Made by a program: the position numbers and the translations under genes. A stretch of 64,000 nucleotides of DNA, from assembly GCA_029204225.1 (NCBI GenBank), contig CM055097.1, forward strand, positions 25,947,039 through 26,011,038, given 5' to 3'. The DNA is from Diphasiastrum complanatum. Its lineage: Eukaryota; Streptophyta; Lycopodiopsida; Lycopodiales; Lycopodiaceae. Below the pieces are notes generated by a model. The model worked only from the letters and a program-made list of their open reading frames with translations, did not search any database and had not been told where the DNA came from. Shown in pieces: positions 1 through 13,531 of the stretch (the stretch's first letter is position 1; every line of letters begins with the position of its first letter).

Positions 1-571
1 TAGAGAAAAGAAGAAAATAACAAAGAGCGTATATGACTTCAAAAAAAATCATGTGCAAGGTAAGTTAACTTTGGTTTGAAAGTAGTTACAAATACATGCT
101 TACCCTCAAAATGTGTCAATGAAAATTTATGGCTGACCACACTTCGAATAAGAATCATCAGAATTTTGCATATCCTCTACAATGATAATAGAAAATCTTT
201 TAGAGAAAGGAATATATCCAAATTCAGATTGTGTAGTTTGTCATGTCATAGATTATTAATATCTCAATGACAACGTTCATACCAATAACCAACAAAATAT
301 CAAACCAGTGCAAAAATAAATATTAGCTATCAAGCGTTCTTCTCATCTCACTCAGTACCCAAGCATAGCTTGCTATTTGGGTTTCAAAATAATTCTGGTT
401 CTCTAGGTTAGACCCAATGCTGAATAAGAAGAACAAGCTAACAATTACAAGATAAGAAAAACACAATAAGAGACAAGAAAGTTAAGGCATCACCATGGGA
501 CTTCAGCTACAAACAAGGGTCAACGCAAAATAGATGACATAGTAAAATCAGGAAGGGAGAGTCCAAGCATT
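1..571. other. UBA5 intron 8 sequence, nothing recognised
   Basis: This is AT-rich sequence left of exon 8. I found no UBA5 exon, domain or transposon motif on either strand. The short open frame at 76-270 has no recognisable content. Confidence 0.5.
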
Positions 572-994
572 CTCATGATATATTGATCAATGAGTTGCAA
601 GGTAATACTCACTGTTCCCAAATAAAAATGGGTACAAAATATACCTAACCTAAGACAATTGATGGAGTTGTTCCACTCCGTATTGCCACTTGTATGTTGC
701 AAGTTCTCATTTATATCAGATCATTTCTTTCATTCTCCTGAAACAAAGTTTTTAAATTGGACTCTCAGAAGAAAGAGATCTACTCATGATATATTGATCA
801 ATGAGTTGCAAGATAATACTCACTCTTCCCAAATAAAAATGGGTACAAATTATACCCAACCTAAGACATTTGATGGAGTTGTTCCACTCCGTATTGCCAC
901 TTGCATGTTGCAAGTTCTCATTTGTATCAGATCATTTCTTTCATTCTCCTGAAACAAAGTTTTTAAATTGGACTCTCAGAAGAAAGAGATCTAC
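572..994. repeat. Two-copy tandem duplication, 211-bp unit
   Basis: A 211-bp unit that starts CTCATGATATATTGATCAAT occurs at 572-782 and again at 783-994. A few substitutions separate the two copies (for example AAGGTAATACTCACTG against AAGATAATACTCACTC). It lies in UBA5 intron 8 and has no coding content. Confidence 0.9.
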
Positions 995-2082
995 AAGAAG
1001 AAGTCAAGTGAAGTAGATTACCACGCCACTGGCAATCAAGGAGACTTCAGATTCAAAAAAGGAAGAGATGGAAATCCTCTTTGATTCATCTCCCAAGAAG
1101 ATGATTTTAGCTTGTTGCCACATCATGCTTAAAGCAGCTTTTCCAAAATCTGTCATTGGAAATAAACCTTCCCATGAGAGAGGCGAGCTGGAATACCAAG
1201 CTCTCTCCTTGCGGTGTCCTCTCTGTACTCCTACCTACAAGGCAAAACTCCAAGATTAACTACAAATTGTCTCTCCTCCAAGCCCTTGAGCTCTCTACTG
1301 CATAGATAGGTGGAGTCACAGTCCATTAAATTAAGGGAGCAAATGCCCTTGTGAACATGGCCACCCAATTTCTATAAAGCTTCCATGCCTTCTGGGATCG
1401 AAAATGCACAGTATTTGATTTCCAAGGCCTACAGGCTGCACAAGGTTTAAAGCTGATATTTCATATAGCTTGCTAAATAATGAATTAGTCTTCACATGTG
1501 CAAGATTTTAGAGATGCAGGAAGCTAAAGTGGCATAGCTGATTCGGCACCTGTGATTTTGGGTCCTAACTGGGCTAAAACTGCTAGTTATCATGTATGTT
1601 CCCTTTCATAAAATTCGCAACAATACCACATGACTAAGCACCAACTTCTAAGATAGTGAATCAACTGATTAAACAGCACAGATGGTCCTCTACTTCCATG
1701 AAAAAAATTGGTCACTAGTTATCATGTCACTTAACAACGTCCTTATGCACCCCAAATGAAACAATGCCACATTAACAATAGTAAAATCAACAAATCTGGG
1801 CCCTTCAAGTTTTGATTCTAGCAAGCCCTTTTTAGGTAACAAAGAAATATTTTACATACAGTAAACACTTAACAGGTAGTTTCAAATGTATTGCAAACAA
1901 ATGTTCTTTTTCAAATTAAGGAACTATCCAAACTCAAAGTTGCTTATACAAAGAGCTAGCTAGCGGTTAGAATATGAAGCGACGACGTCACTGGAGACAT
2001 TCCTAGAAAAACAATCTTTTTTCTACATTGCCAGAACGCTCTTTCAGAGTGCATCTAGTCTAGGTGGCAAAAAGAAACGAAC
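995..2082. other. UBA5 intron 8, unassigned
   Basis: This is intronic sequence next to exon 8. An open frame at 1068-1259 on the plus strand has no family features and looks accidental. I see no terminal repeats or splice-bounded coding segments. Confidence 0.45.
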
Positions 2083-2119
2083 CTGACTCCATCCATGTTT
2101 GTCCTAGCTCATTGCAAGC
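2083..2119 (-). CDS. UBA5: UBA5 exon 8
   Basis: This exon is 37 nt, reading [12 protein letters not shown] plus the first base of a glycine codon. The acceptor is ACTGCAG and the donor is GTTCGT. It continues exon 7 (VVNQ then ACNEL) as in all plant UBA5 proteins. It ends in phase 1, so the next exon must begin with two bases completing Gly and should encode the V(S).(D/N)AVSGHIQ segment. No such segment is found in 1-2080. Confidence 0.92.
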
Positions 2120-5100
2120 CTGCAGTTGATCATGAACTTCAAGTAAGTTGACAGTATCTATAAAACCAGATGTTGGTAACAAGAAAATAGTGTCATTATT
2201 ACATTTTGTGGACTAAAACAGATCAAGCATCACAAGAGACTTTTCGATGTGAGAGTATGGTAAGGAGAATGCTCCATTCCTCTTGCTCTCACTTATGGAA
2301 GATGTTTTTATCGGTTTTCTGTGAAAGGTCTGTACTTTGCTCACAGATCATGGGGCCAGAATCTGCCAACTCGAGTATGTTAAACTTGAATTAGAGCACG
2401 AAAGCCTTGAGATGCCAGAATCTGCCATACTAGAGTATGTTAACCTTGAATTAGAGCATAAAAGCCTTGAGATGCCAGTAATTGAAAGACATTCATTGTT
2501 CTCTCAAGTCATCCAAAGATTTTTCTCTGGACTGCCGGTTCACCCTGGATACAATGCTGAATACATATTTTCAGTACATGGTATATCTTTGAAGCATTTG
2601 TCAGGGAGCTTTAACATTTCGAAGTATGAAAGTGAACATAACAATACGTCTGGATATGAGTAAGAGCATATTAATTTGGTATGGGACACTGTCAGGGTCG
2701 GAGGTCTGATCTTGCTTGTTACAGGCCACGGGCCAGGGCACGGGGGGTGGACCCAGATTAGGTCCTACGGTGAGGTAGATCGTGAGCGTTCGGTTTCCTA
2801 GATGACCGGCACCTGGCAGTTTAGGATTTCGGATTGTAACAGTTGGTATCAGAGCCACCTTAATCTGTGAAACAGGTCTGATCGATTCATCTTGGTGGAC
2901 GGTATGTATTACATAGTTGTCTCATAGATATTTGTGATGGCGCACCGCCTATGCTGTTTTGGGCACAGATGAATGAGCAGAAGCCCCTTTCCACCACACA
3001 GTTCTAGATAGGGATCAGAACTTCGATCACTTCCTAGGCATGTATACACATATTATATAATAGATAGATGTGTGGATAGCCTGTTGAAGAGTACCCCATG
3101 AAAAGTGCGCCCTAACCGTCTGTTTGTAAATCCATTTAGATCCATCGACCGAGGGTCAAAATTGGCAAATCGATCCTTGTCTTGGATCGGAATGTAGACG
3201 TGAAAGATGTAATTTAGAAGTGTGGAGTCGATTTAGTAGACAATAAACAATAGTTCAAGAGCGCTATGCTGGAAAACTGCTGCTTTAAATTCTTAAAAAA
3301 CACACTGATAGCCGAGTGGTTTAATGGACCGATTTAACTAAAGTCCGAATCTGCAGAGAGTCAAATCGATTCGCTCAAGATCGATTTAGTTCTTGGCTCA
3401 AGATCGATTCTTGAATCAGTGGAGTAGGCCCGAAATAAATGTAGCTCAGTCAATAGCTAATTAGGGTCATATTGCTGTGCGCTCAGGGATTCGGATATAG
3501 CAAGATCGATGCAGATCAGAATTGTTTGTGGGTCGACGGCTGCTCAGGTTCGAAACAGCTACCATGGATCGAAGTCTAGATCTAAGCTGCACCTAGGATC
3601 GATTTCATGAAGGATCGATATTAGGAGCTGATTCGATTCTTGTCTTCCTTCAAAAACTCTATTTTTCTCTACAACTTTTGACATTCAACCTTCTTATCAT
3701 GAAATTCCTCCTCAACTGTAGCCATTTCTTCCTGTGTAGCCAACAAATTAGCCAAACCCTGTTTCCCGAAAGATCCAAGCAGACAGCACTGTGTGGATCA
3801 ATTCAAAGCCCTCTCAAAACCAGGAAATGATCATGCAATCTAAAAGGAGCTGTGTGGGACTGGGAGAAAGCCAACTGCAGAGATAGAAGACGTGGGGCAG
3901 CGATCCCGTTTTGGTAGAGAAGTGGAAGTCCAGGGACAACCACAAAGAAGATACTCATTCAACTTTAACCTCTAGAATAACCACTGCAGCATTCTTCTCC
4001 TCCTCACCTGCTACTCCGGGAGATTCTGTTCCTGCAACCACAGAATCTCCCGGAAGGAATTCCTGCAGACAGCACTGTGTGGATCAATTCAAAGCCCTCT
4101 CAAAACCAGGAAATGCAATCTAAAAGGAGCTGTGTGGGACTGGGAGAAAGCCAACTGCAGAGATAGAGACGTGGGGCAGCGATCCCGTTTTGGTAGAGAA
4201 GTGGAAGTCCAAGGACATAACCAGAAAGAAGATGCTCATTCAACTTTAACCTCTAGAATAACCACTGCAGCGATCCGGAAGGAATTTTCTTTCAGAAGAG
4301 AAACGGTCCTCTCATTCGTGCGCATGAGAGTTGCTTCATCAGGAAAATAAGTACACACTGCCCCACGCCATCAAGATCTACCGCATTGTTCTCATCTTGG
4401 CAAGAAGATCAGTTCAAAGCTGATTTCCAGGCTATGAGATTGGAGCTCTTCCAGCTGAAAGAAACGGTCGCAACGCTGATTAGAGAAAGGAATATGATGC
4501 AGTCCAGCATTACGCATTTGGAACAAGCACTAGGCAACAAATAGATTTCAGCTTCCGAGTCTACCACCACTATGATAAAGGCTTTGGAACAAAAGATTGA
4601 GCAGCAGAAGGAAGAAGCCCTTTCTTGGGTATTGGTATTGAAGAATGGCACTGAACCAAGTGCTCACATTACTTCGGTCATCTCAGCTTCGATCCAGGAA
4701 GAAAAATCCCCTGAGCAAAAGGCTCTCAACATTATGGTTAGAGGGATACCGGACACACGTGACGCCACCTTGAAGGCCAAGCGCTTTTTGGATACCACAC
4801 TAGGACACCGGACAGATGGATTGGCTAATGCAGCCACGTTGATCATCTGTTTCACTTCCTTGACCCGACGGGACGCTCTACGATGTAGAGCCAATCTCCG
4901 TGGCACCACCATTTTTATGGATGACGATCTCACTTATATCCAGGTGGAGGAGAGGCGTAAGGCCTTTCAGGATGCTCAAGCAGACGAGTTATATACAGAG
5001 ATGGACGAGTGCGTCGTTTTCATAACACTCGTGATGGTTCCCACAGTTAGGGATTTGGGATCCTCGGGTTTGGGAGCACCTCGGGGCCCCATCCACACCA

Positions 5101-8100
5101 CCTTAGACTTTGACTTATACTAACAATAGAAATAGGCCTTTGAACTAGCTCGCAAACTACCCTCTACAATTAAAAATAACCATTAATTCTAACACTCCCC
5201 CTTAATGGATAATCGATTATCACTTACACCTAGCAGTGTCTTGAACTTCTCAAACTTTTCACGACCAAGTTCTTTTCTAAAGATATCTGCAACTTGATCA
5301 TTGGTGTCACAGTAGATCAACTCTACTTCACCACTCTGCAACTTTTCTTGTATGAAATGCTGCTGAACTTCGATATGCTTTGTCCTGCTATGAAACACCG
5401 GATTCTTCGTAAGCTGAATGCAACTCTGATTGTCAGACCAAAGAACTGTAGGTTCAACTTGTTCTATATGAAGATCTTTTAGAATCCTTCGTAATCAGAT
5501 TGCTTCACAAGTCGCTGATGTAGTAGCCCTATACTCTGACTCTGCTGGAAGTTCAACAAGATCCCATGTCTCGTTCTTCATAATAGAATTGTACTCCTCG
5601 TCCATAGCAGTCTTCCAAACTTGTTTCTTAGTAGCATCTTCATAAAATACAGGATCCTCAGAGTCCAGTACTGAAGCCATAAACGCATAATGTGTTTCTT
5701 CACCAGCTTCACAATTGTATCCACTTGATCGTGTCAATCTCTGAGCTCCTTGTTGACTCGATTCTCCCTCATCCAACATTTGACTATATTGTATAGTCTC
5801 ACAATACCATCTTGGTGATTTCTTTGTAGGTGACGTAGAAGGAGAATATGTATCACATACTCTTGACCTTTCCTTTCCTTTACCAAGATCCACCTATGTA
5901 CTCACCCTTGGTTCAATTTGTGTAGAAGCTGTATCACATGGACCTGTATCTTTCTGAACATCATCTATGATTGGAGTTTTTGATGTAGGAGAAAATACAT
6001 CTTCCTCATGATCTTCTAGGTTAGAAGACTCATCTTCTTCGAACACAACATCCCTGCTCATAATCACCTTCTTACTGGTAAGATTATAAAGGCGATATGC
6101 CTTCTCTTCCTCGTCATAACCAAGGAATAAACACTTGATTGCCTTTGAATCAAGCTTTTGACGATGATCTTTAGGACATGAGCATATGCAATACAACCAA
6201 AAACTCGTAGATGATCCACTTTAGGTTTTATACTTGTGAAAGCTTCTTCTGGAGTTCGATTGAGAATGGCTTTTGTAGGACTTCTGTTGAGTAAGTAAAC
6301 TGTTGTACAAACTGCTTCGCCCCACAAATGATTCTTGAGGTTCTTACCTCGTAGCATGCTTCGAGCACTCTCCACAATGGACCTATTCTTTCTCTCAGCT
6401 ACTCCATTATGTTGTGGTGTATCTGTCGAAGCAAATTGTCTCTTGATTCCATTTTCTTGGCAGAATTCCTGGAACTCTGTAGATATGCACTCACCTCCCT
6501 TATCTGAACGTAGAATCTTTATTTGCTTTCCTGTTTGTTTCTCAACAAGTGATTTGAATTGAGTAAAGAGCTTAAAAGTTTGACTTTTATACTTAAGCAA
6601 GTATATCCATACTTTCCTGGAAAAATCATCCACAAATACCATGAAGTAGGATGCTCCCCCTATAGACGTAGTCTGCATGGGACCACATAAGTCTGTATGA
6701 ACAAGCTCCATATTATAATGCATGGGACCACATAAGTCTGTATGAACAAGCTCCATATGGTAATAGGTAATCCTATTACCATATTATTGTCTTTTAGAAT
6801 CTGTTAAGCTTTTATAGTTCAGATGTCCAAACCTTTCATGCCACATCTTGCTGTCCATGCTATCAGAAGCTGCACAAACCTGGTGATCTGATGTAGACGC
6901 ATCAGTTTGTAAAGTCGACCTTCCAAAGATCCTTTGACCACAACTTTGTAACCTTTGTTTTTGTCTTTGATAAGACACTTCTGATCATCAAACTCAACCG
7001 TCATATTCTGTTTAGCAATAGTAGAAATTAAAAGTATATTCTTCCTTAAACCTGGAACATAGAGAACATTCTTAATTTCGCCTATATTCCCTAAAGGTAA
7101 ATGTACTCTCATTGTACCTTGACCTTTGATGTCGTAAGAAGAATTGTCTCCAAGCTTGACATGTGCATTTACACCACTGTCATCAAACTGTGTAAACCAC
7201 TCACAATGTGGTGTCATATGTTGCGTTGCTCCAGAATCAATGTACCAACAATCATTAGAGTTCTCTGATGTTGAAGCTGAGAATAACTCATAGCATCCCA
7301 CAACTTCACTTTTGTCTTCGTCTTCAATGAGATTGCCTGACTGCTTATTCTTGTCCTGGATGGCCTTCTTTTTCCTGCACTCAAATGCAAAGTGACCATA
7401 TTTACCACAAAATTTACAATTGCCATTTCTCTTTGGAATGGACTTGGAACTGTCTCCTTTTTCCGAATTGTCCTTGCCTTCCTGCTTCTGATCCTTTTTG
7501 CCCTTCTTACCTTGATTCTTGGTAAAGCAACCTAGCTCCTTTAAATCTTCCCTAGACATCAAGTTTTGTGTTTGTAATTCTTCTTGAAGTAGGAATCCAT
7601 TTAGCTCATCGAATGTCGGTGATCTTTCCCTCAAACTTAGTGTCATAACAAAGTTTTGATACTGAAATGGTAAGCTATTCAAAACAGCTTGTATAAGGGT
7701 ATTATCAAGAACAATTTCCCCAATAGAAGACAACTGATCTCTTAGATCCTTCACCCTGGTAATAAAATCTGTAATAGATTCTTCTGATTCCATTTTCAAG
7801 GTTTATTCAAGAGCAATGCTCAAGATTTACTCACCATTTCATATGTAGTCCTAAGAATATCCCATGCTTCCTTAAGCCGGACTGCATTCCTGATCAAAGG
7901 AATAACCTTATCCTTCATGGATAAATTGATGATATGGTGTGCACGCTGCAGCCGCTTCTCAAATATCCTTCTATCTTGATCATTAAGACCGTGAGCTATC
8001 ACCTCTTGTCCCGTGACAATCTCCCAATAATCTCTGTCCTGAAGTATATTCTGAAGTTTGAACTTCCACAAGGTGTAGTTAGATGCATCTAACTGCTTGA

Positions 8101-8558
8101 CTCCGGAAGAACGGATTCATGAAGGCTCCCCATCGTTGTCGTACAAAGATGATCGACTTTCCACTAAGAATATAATTGCATGCAACAATTTTTGTCCAAT
8201 TGTTACCTTCCCTGGATACCACCTGTCCAGATCTTGCAGACCGTAGTTGCTGCCTTTCCGGTTAACACCTGCCTTTCCGGTTGCAGCCTTAGATCAGACC
8301 TGTCTAATCTTTGTTGCCTCAGTTCTGCCTCAGATACTGCTTCCCCAGCTGCTGCCGCCCTCAGATGTTGTCTGCACCAGCTGTAACCTGCAGCAGTGTT
8401 TCATCGAAACGCGTTTCGAACGCTGAAACGGGTTCGAAACGGAACGTACGAAACGGGCCCATTTCGAAACGACTGGTGAAAAATCGCAAATTTTTTTGCG
8501 ATACAGCGGGGGCCCGAGAGGTGAGTGTTTTCACTCTTTGGCACGTTGGAAAAACCTG

Positions 8559-8606
<48 letters not shown>

Positions 8607-8677
8607 AGAGAGGGAGTGTTTGTGTGTTTGTGTGTGTGTGATGTGTGTGTGAAAGAAAGGGAGTGTTTGTGTGTTTG

Positions 8678-8725
<48 letters not shown>

Positions 8726-11700
8726 GAGGGAGTGTTTGTGTGTTTGTGTGCATTGTGAAGTAGAGGGAGTGTGTGTGTGTGTGACATGTGTGTGAACTTT
8801 CAACTTTGAGTGTGGTGGTTTGTTTGTGTGTGTGGTGGTGTGTTAAACTTTTAACTGTGTTTTTGTTTGTGTGTTTGTGTGTGTGCACTGTGTGGTGTGT
8901 GTGTGTGAGTCTTGAGACTGTCGTGACGTGTGTGTGTGTGTGAGATTGAGAGAGAGAGAGAGTCTAGAGAGAGAGAGGATAGGGATAGATTGAGGATAGA
9001 TTGAGGTTAGAACTTAGAGCATAGGTTTACCGTTTTGAAATTAGAATTTAGGATTAGTTTTTAATTTCGAGTCTGAATTTAATACAGTTATTGTTTTGTT
9101 GACACTAGATAGCTATTAGCAATGCCCAGACAGCGGGATCCCTTATGGGATCACGTCACCCTTAATTCAGCTTATGGTACATCAGGCACGAAGAAGTGGA
9201 CTTGCAAGTATTGCGGGAACACTTATGGAGGTGGCCCCGTTTGAATCAGGGCGCATCTTTTACGTCTTCGAGGATATCAGATCGCCGTTTGCACTCAGGC
9301 CCCAGAGTCACTGAGGATTGCCGGGATCGGGGACGACTCTCCTGCCACTACTTCAGGCACAGGTGATTCCTGAATCTTGTTTGATCAATGACATTGATTG
9401 AAAATTTGAAATTTGATCTAAAGCTAAAACTTAAAAGTTTATTCTATAACTTTAAACTTTGATTACAATTTACTAATAGAGTATTAAGTAATTAGTGACT
9501 GTAACCTGAGCTCTCTCACTGACCAGTGACTATAATTTATTACCTAAAGCCTGCTGCGTAACTAGTTAGTAGTAAGTTGTAACACCAATGTTATTGTTAC
9601 AGGTGCGGCAGAGAGCCGAAATTCTCCATCGCAGCCGGCACATGTAGCCGGCACTAGCTCTGCTGCAGCATCCATTCCACCTTCTTCTTCTGGAGAGACT
9701 CCTGTAGTGCCAGTTGGTGGGGCCGGCAGTAGTGCTATTGGTAGCACTGTTAGGGGACGGGGTCGAGGACATGTGAGAGGCAGGGATGTTTTTGTGACAG
9801 CCTTCCAGCAGTCGCACAGGGATGCAGCTGCTATTGCTGTTAGGAGGTGCTTTTACTTGTGTGACCTCTCTTTTCATGTGGCACAGACCCCTGCATGGAG
9901 GGATATGATGCGAGCAATATCTCGTATCGGTGTTGAGTGGGAGGGCCCGACAATGGAGCAGCTGAGGACGAGAGAGCTACTTGCTGAGCGGCAGTTCGTG
10001 GATGCTGACCTACAACCCATTAGAAAGTCATGGGCGAGGTATATCTGTAACCTGTTACCTTACATCTTCAAAACCTTTGCACTTGCCACTTACTACTTTA
10101 GAAATTAGTACTTTCAAGTTTGAAGTTTCTAACTTTGAAATTTCAATCTCCAAATTTGCAAATTGCAAGTTGCAACTTAGTTAGTTGAAACTTGAAAGTG
10201 TTGTCAAATGTTTTAGGTTTGGATGCACTATAATATCAGATGGTTGGACCGATGCAAGGAGGCGCCATCTTGTGAATATATTGGTGTCTTCTTGCATGGG
10301 CACCATGTTTTTGAGATCCATTGATACGTCGGAGCCAGGCATGGCATTGGATGGCAGGAGATTGTTTGAGTACATCTCACAAGCCATTGAGGAGGTCGGA
10401 AAAGAGAATGTTGTCCAAGTATGCACTTGCCACTTGCCACTTTCAAGTTTCAACTTTAAAACTTTCGACAATGAGCTCTCAGCTTTGAAGTTAAAACTTA
10501 GTAAGTTACAAGTGACAACTTACATTTTGTGAATCGTGATTATTGTTTTGAACGTTGTAATTTGCACTTGCTATTTACATTTGCAATTTGCATTTGCATT
10601 TGCATTTGCATTTGCTTCCGGAATGCTCAATGGTGAATGTTCATTGTTCATGAGTTATGATTCGACCTTTGTCGTAATTCCAATGCAGGTTGTCACGGAC
10701 AACGCGTCCAATTGTGTTGCCATGGGGAAGATGGTGAATGAGAAGTACCCTTGGATTTTCTGGAGTCCATGTGCGCACATTGTCTTGACCTCCTAGTTGA
10801 AGACATTGGGAGATTACCCTGGGTCAAGGAGGTTGTAGACATGGCACGATTCTTGGTGAGATTTGTCACCAAGAGACAGAGGGTCTTGAGCATCTTCAGG
10901 TCCTATTCCACCTTGGATCTCTTGAGGCCTCCCCCCACTAGGTAACCAAGTTCCAACTTCCAACCTGACAACCTGTTTCCAATTTTTTGATTTGTAAATT
11001 GCAATTTTGTTTTAGCTTCAAGTTTCAGTGCTCATAGAATTTGAATTTTACTATATAGTATAGCCTGCTTGTTGCCTATAGGCAATGACCAATTACAAAT
11101 CTTATTTCATGATTTTCATCCTAGGTTTGCCTATATGCTCATTGTTTTGGAGCGGCTCGTAAAAGTGCATGGAAGCCTAAGGATGACAATGGTTTCACCC
11201 CATTGGGCAGAGTGGGGCCGATCACGAGAGGCCAAGGCCAGAAGATTTGAGGCGATCGTGATGGGGACTTCATTTTGGGATGATGCATGCTCCATTGTCA
11301 TATCCATGCAGCCTATCTATAGCGTGCTTTTGTAAGTTAAAACTTAAAAGTAATATAGCCCGCCGATGTCTATGAGCATGAACATGTATAGTGCGTCTCT
11401 GTGTAGGAGGTCTGGTGTGACATTTAACTCTCATGGTCATTTGAGGCTGGGTGGTGCATCGTCTCTGCGTCCTAGGTCTGGGAATGTCGTCGCAATCACT
11501 GTCAGTCATGTCTGCATCAGGACGCGATCTCCTTCGAGAGAAGAAGGATGTAATCTGAGACTGTCTGGATAAGTATGCTGAGCCGTCTGACACAGGTCTT
11601 GTCGCAAGAGGGACATCTCACGTATCATAAGTGCCACACATCGGGGGTCCTCAGGGACTGTAGTGTAACTAGTGTCTGACGAAAAAGGCAATGATATCGC

Positions 11701-13477
11701 CCTTTGATCTCATAGTAAACTGGACATGCGAATAAGAAATGCTCCTTTGACTCGATCATAGACAATGAGCATAACTGGCAAAGCTGCTCCTCTAGCAAGG
11801 TACCCCAGAAGCGCCCAGTCTCAATCGCCAACTGGTGTGAAGACACTCGGAACTGGCCCAGCAAAAACCGAAGCCCATGAGATAGTCCTGAGGTGAGATA
11901 GTGTGGCAAAACTAGAAATCCCACTGTGTCTAGCTCCAAAAAGTGTGTCCTGTAGACCCGGAGTTGTCCCTGCCATGTCCGGCTCAGATATGCTCTATAG
12001 AGAAAGCGTCTGATATACTCATGGGGTGCTCGATGGAAGGTCTGTGATAGAAATGCCAAGTGTATCTAGTATCTAGGAGGCTTGAGAAAACCGTGATAGT
12101 CGATGTCCCTGGTCGTGTCGTGATGAGGCAAGTGTTGTCTATATGTATCTCTGCTCATCTGTGGGTAGCATCATGATGCTGCATATAGGGCTGTGGGGAT
12201 AACGAGAGTATCAAAAAGCTGACATTTACTCGGGGCATCCCGAATAAACCGTCTGAAACAGAAACGCTCTAACTGGACAAGGGACGCGTGACCCTTCCCA
12301 AGTTTGGCGGAAGCTGTCTGTCGCATGCCAAAGATAGGGCCTGTAAAAAGCACGCCAAGGTTAGTGTAAGAAGATACAACCTCCAAGGGCTGCCTATCAA
12401 AGATGAGTTCCTGGAGCTGCATAAAAGCTCTTGATGTGTTGAAAACCATAACTTTAGTTTTCAATATGTTAACCCCCAATCCCCATCTACTGCAGAAGGC
12501 ATGAAGACTGTTTAGTTGTCGCTGTAATCCCTCTCTGGTAGAAGATAAGAGAACCACGTCATCTACATATAAAAGTATAGCACTCAAGATGCTCCCAAGC
12601 CTGCAACCTGTGCCACCACATCCCTCAATGACTCTCTCAAGCTTGTCGATATATAGCCCAAACAGGGTTGGAAATAGAGAACAACCCTATTTCACGCCAA
12701 TAGTGCTCTAGATATGATCTGAGATGCTGGTGTCACTCCAAAAACAACCAAGGACTCTCTCATATAGTGCCATCATTGCCAAGATCGTGTCAGGAGAAAA
12801 ACCAAGATCACGTAGACGCTGAATGAGAAGGGATCGTGGAACAGAGTCGAAGGCTTTCCTGAAGTCAACAAAACAACAAGTCCATTTTTGTCTGAAGCTG
12901 TTGGTTCTCTGTGCGTAGGTGGATGATTTCCAGTTTCAAGTCTTATACATCTGCTTTCAGCTCTTTCAGTTGGTAGGCTAGGAAAGTTTCGAAGGATTTG
13001 GAGGTGGTGTAGTCGGCATGAAATAGGAAGGGTGTGTCCAGAGCAACAGTGGTAGAGATGGGAGTGGAGGGGACAGGGGGTGAAGGAGGGCCGGAGTGGG
13101 AAGCGAGGAGAGGGGGGGGGGGGGGGGGGGGGGGGGAGGGGACAGTAGGGAGAGCCTGCTGTGTAGTAGCAGAGAGGGTGTGCTGTTTCACAGCAGGAGG
13201 GGCTTGCTGTGCAGCAGCACGTTGGGCGGAGGAGGGATGGAGGAGAGAGGGGGGTGAGGTGGAGGGAGATGGAGGAGGGCGGGAAGGGGTGGGGGCTCCC
13301 CCAAGTCTTCCGCGCCATGGAGGAGGAGGAGGGCGATGGTGGGAGGGGAGGGGGAACATGTGTCATGTCCCTTTAGTATGGTTCATTATGGGTCCAGTGA
13401 CATGATTTAGTTTGGTTCAGTATGATTCAATATGGTTCAGTATGATTATGTTTCCTCGTGATTTCAGTTCGGTTTGT

Positions 13478-13531
<54 letters not shown>

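Larger units (their letters stand above)
4975..8225 (-). mobile_element. Copia LTR retrotransposon 1, internally deleted
   Basis: Minus-strand order from the right is gag, protease, integrase, a fragment of RT, RNase H, polypurine tract and 3' LTR. The polypurine tract AAGGGGGAG sits just before TGTTAGAATTAATGG at 5193, the 3' LTR start; the LTR continues to about 4975 and includes TATATAA. No 5' LTR is found to the right, where hAT 1 begins. The family is the same as the Copia at 34.6-36.8 kb. Boundaries at both ends are approximate. Confidence 0.85.

Noticed and set aside
3302..3375. tRNA-like text: TAGCCGAGTGGTTTAATGG resembling a Ser/Leu tRNA A box, with a weak B box after it
   Set aside because: No acceptor or anticodon stem pairs properly, and the B-box region is part of the ATCGAT cluster. 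At most a decayed tRNA-derived repeat.
8361..8888. Overlapping open frames on both strands of up to 175 codons
   Set aside because: They consist of Thr-His, Cys-Val, Ser-Leu and Arg-Glu dipeptides from TG and GA microsatellites and have no gene features.
13034..13405. Plus-strand frame of 123 codons rich in Gly and Glu
   Set aside because: It is the antisense of the proline-rich ORF1 start of LINE copy A, including the 25-base G run.
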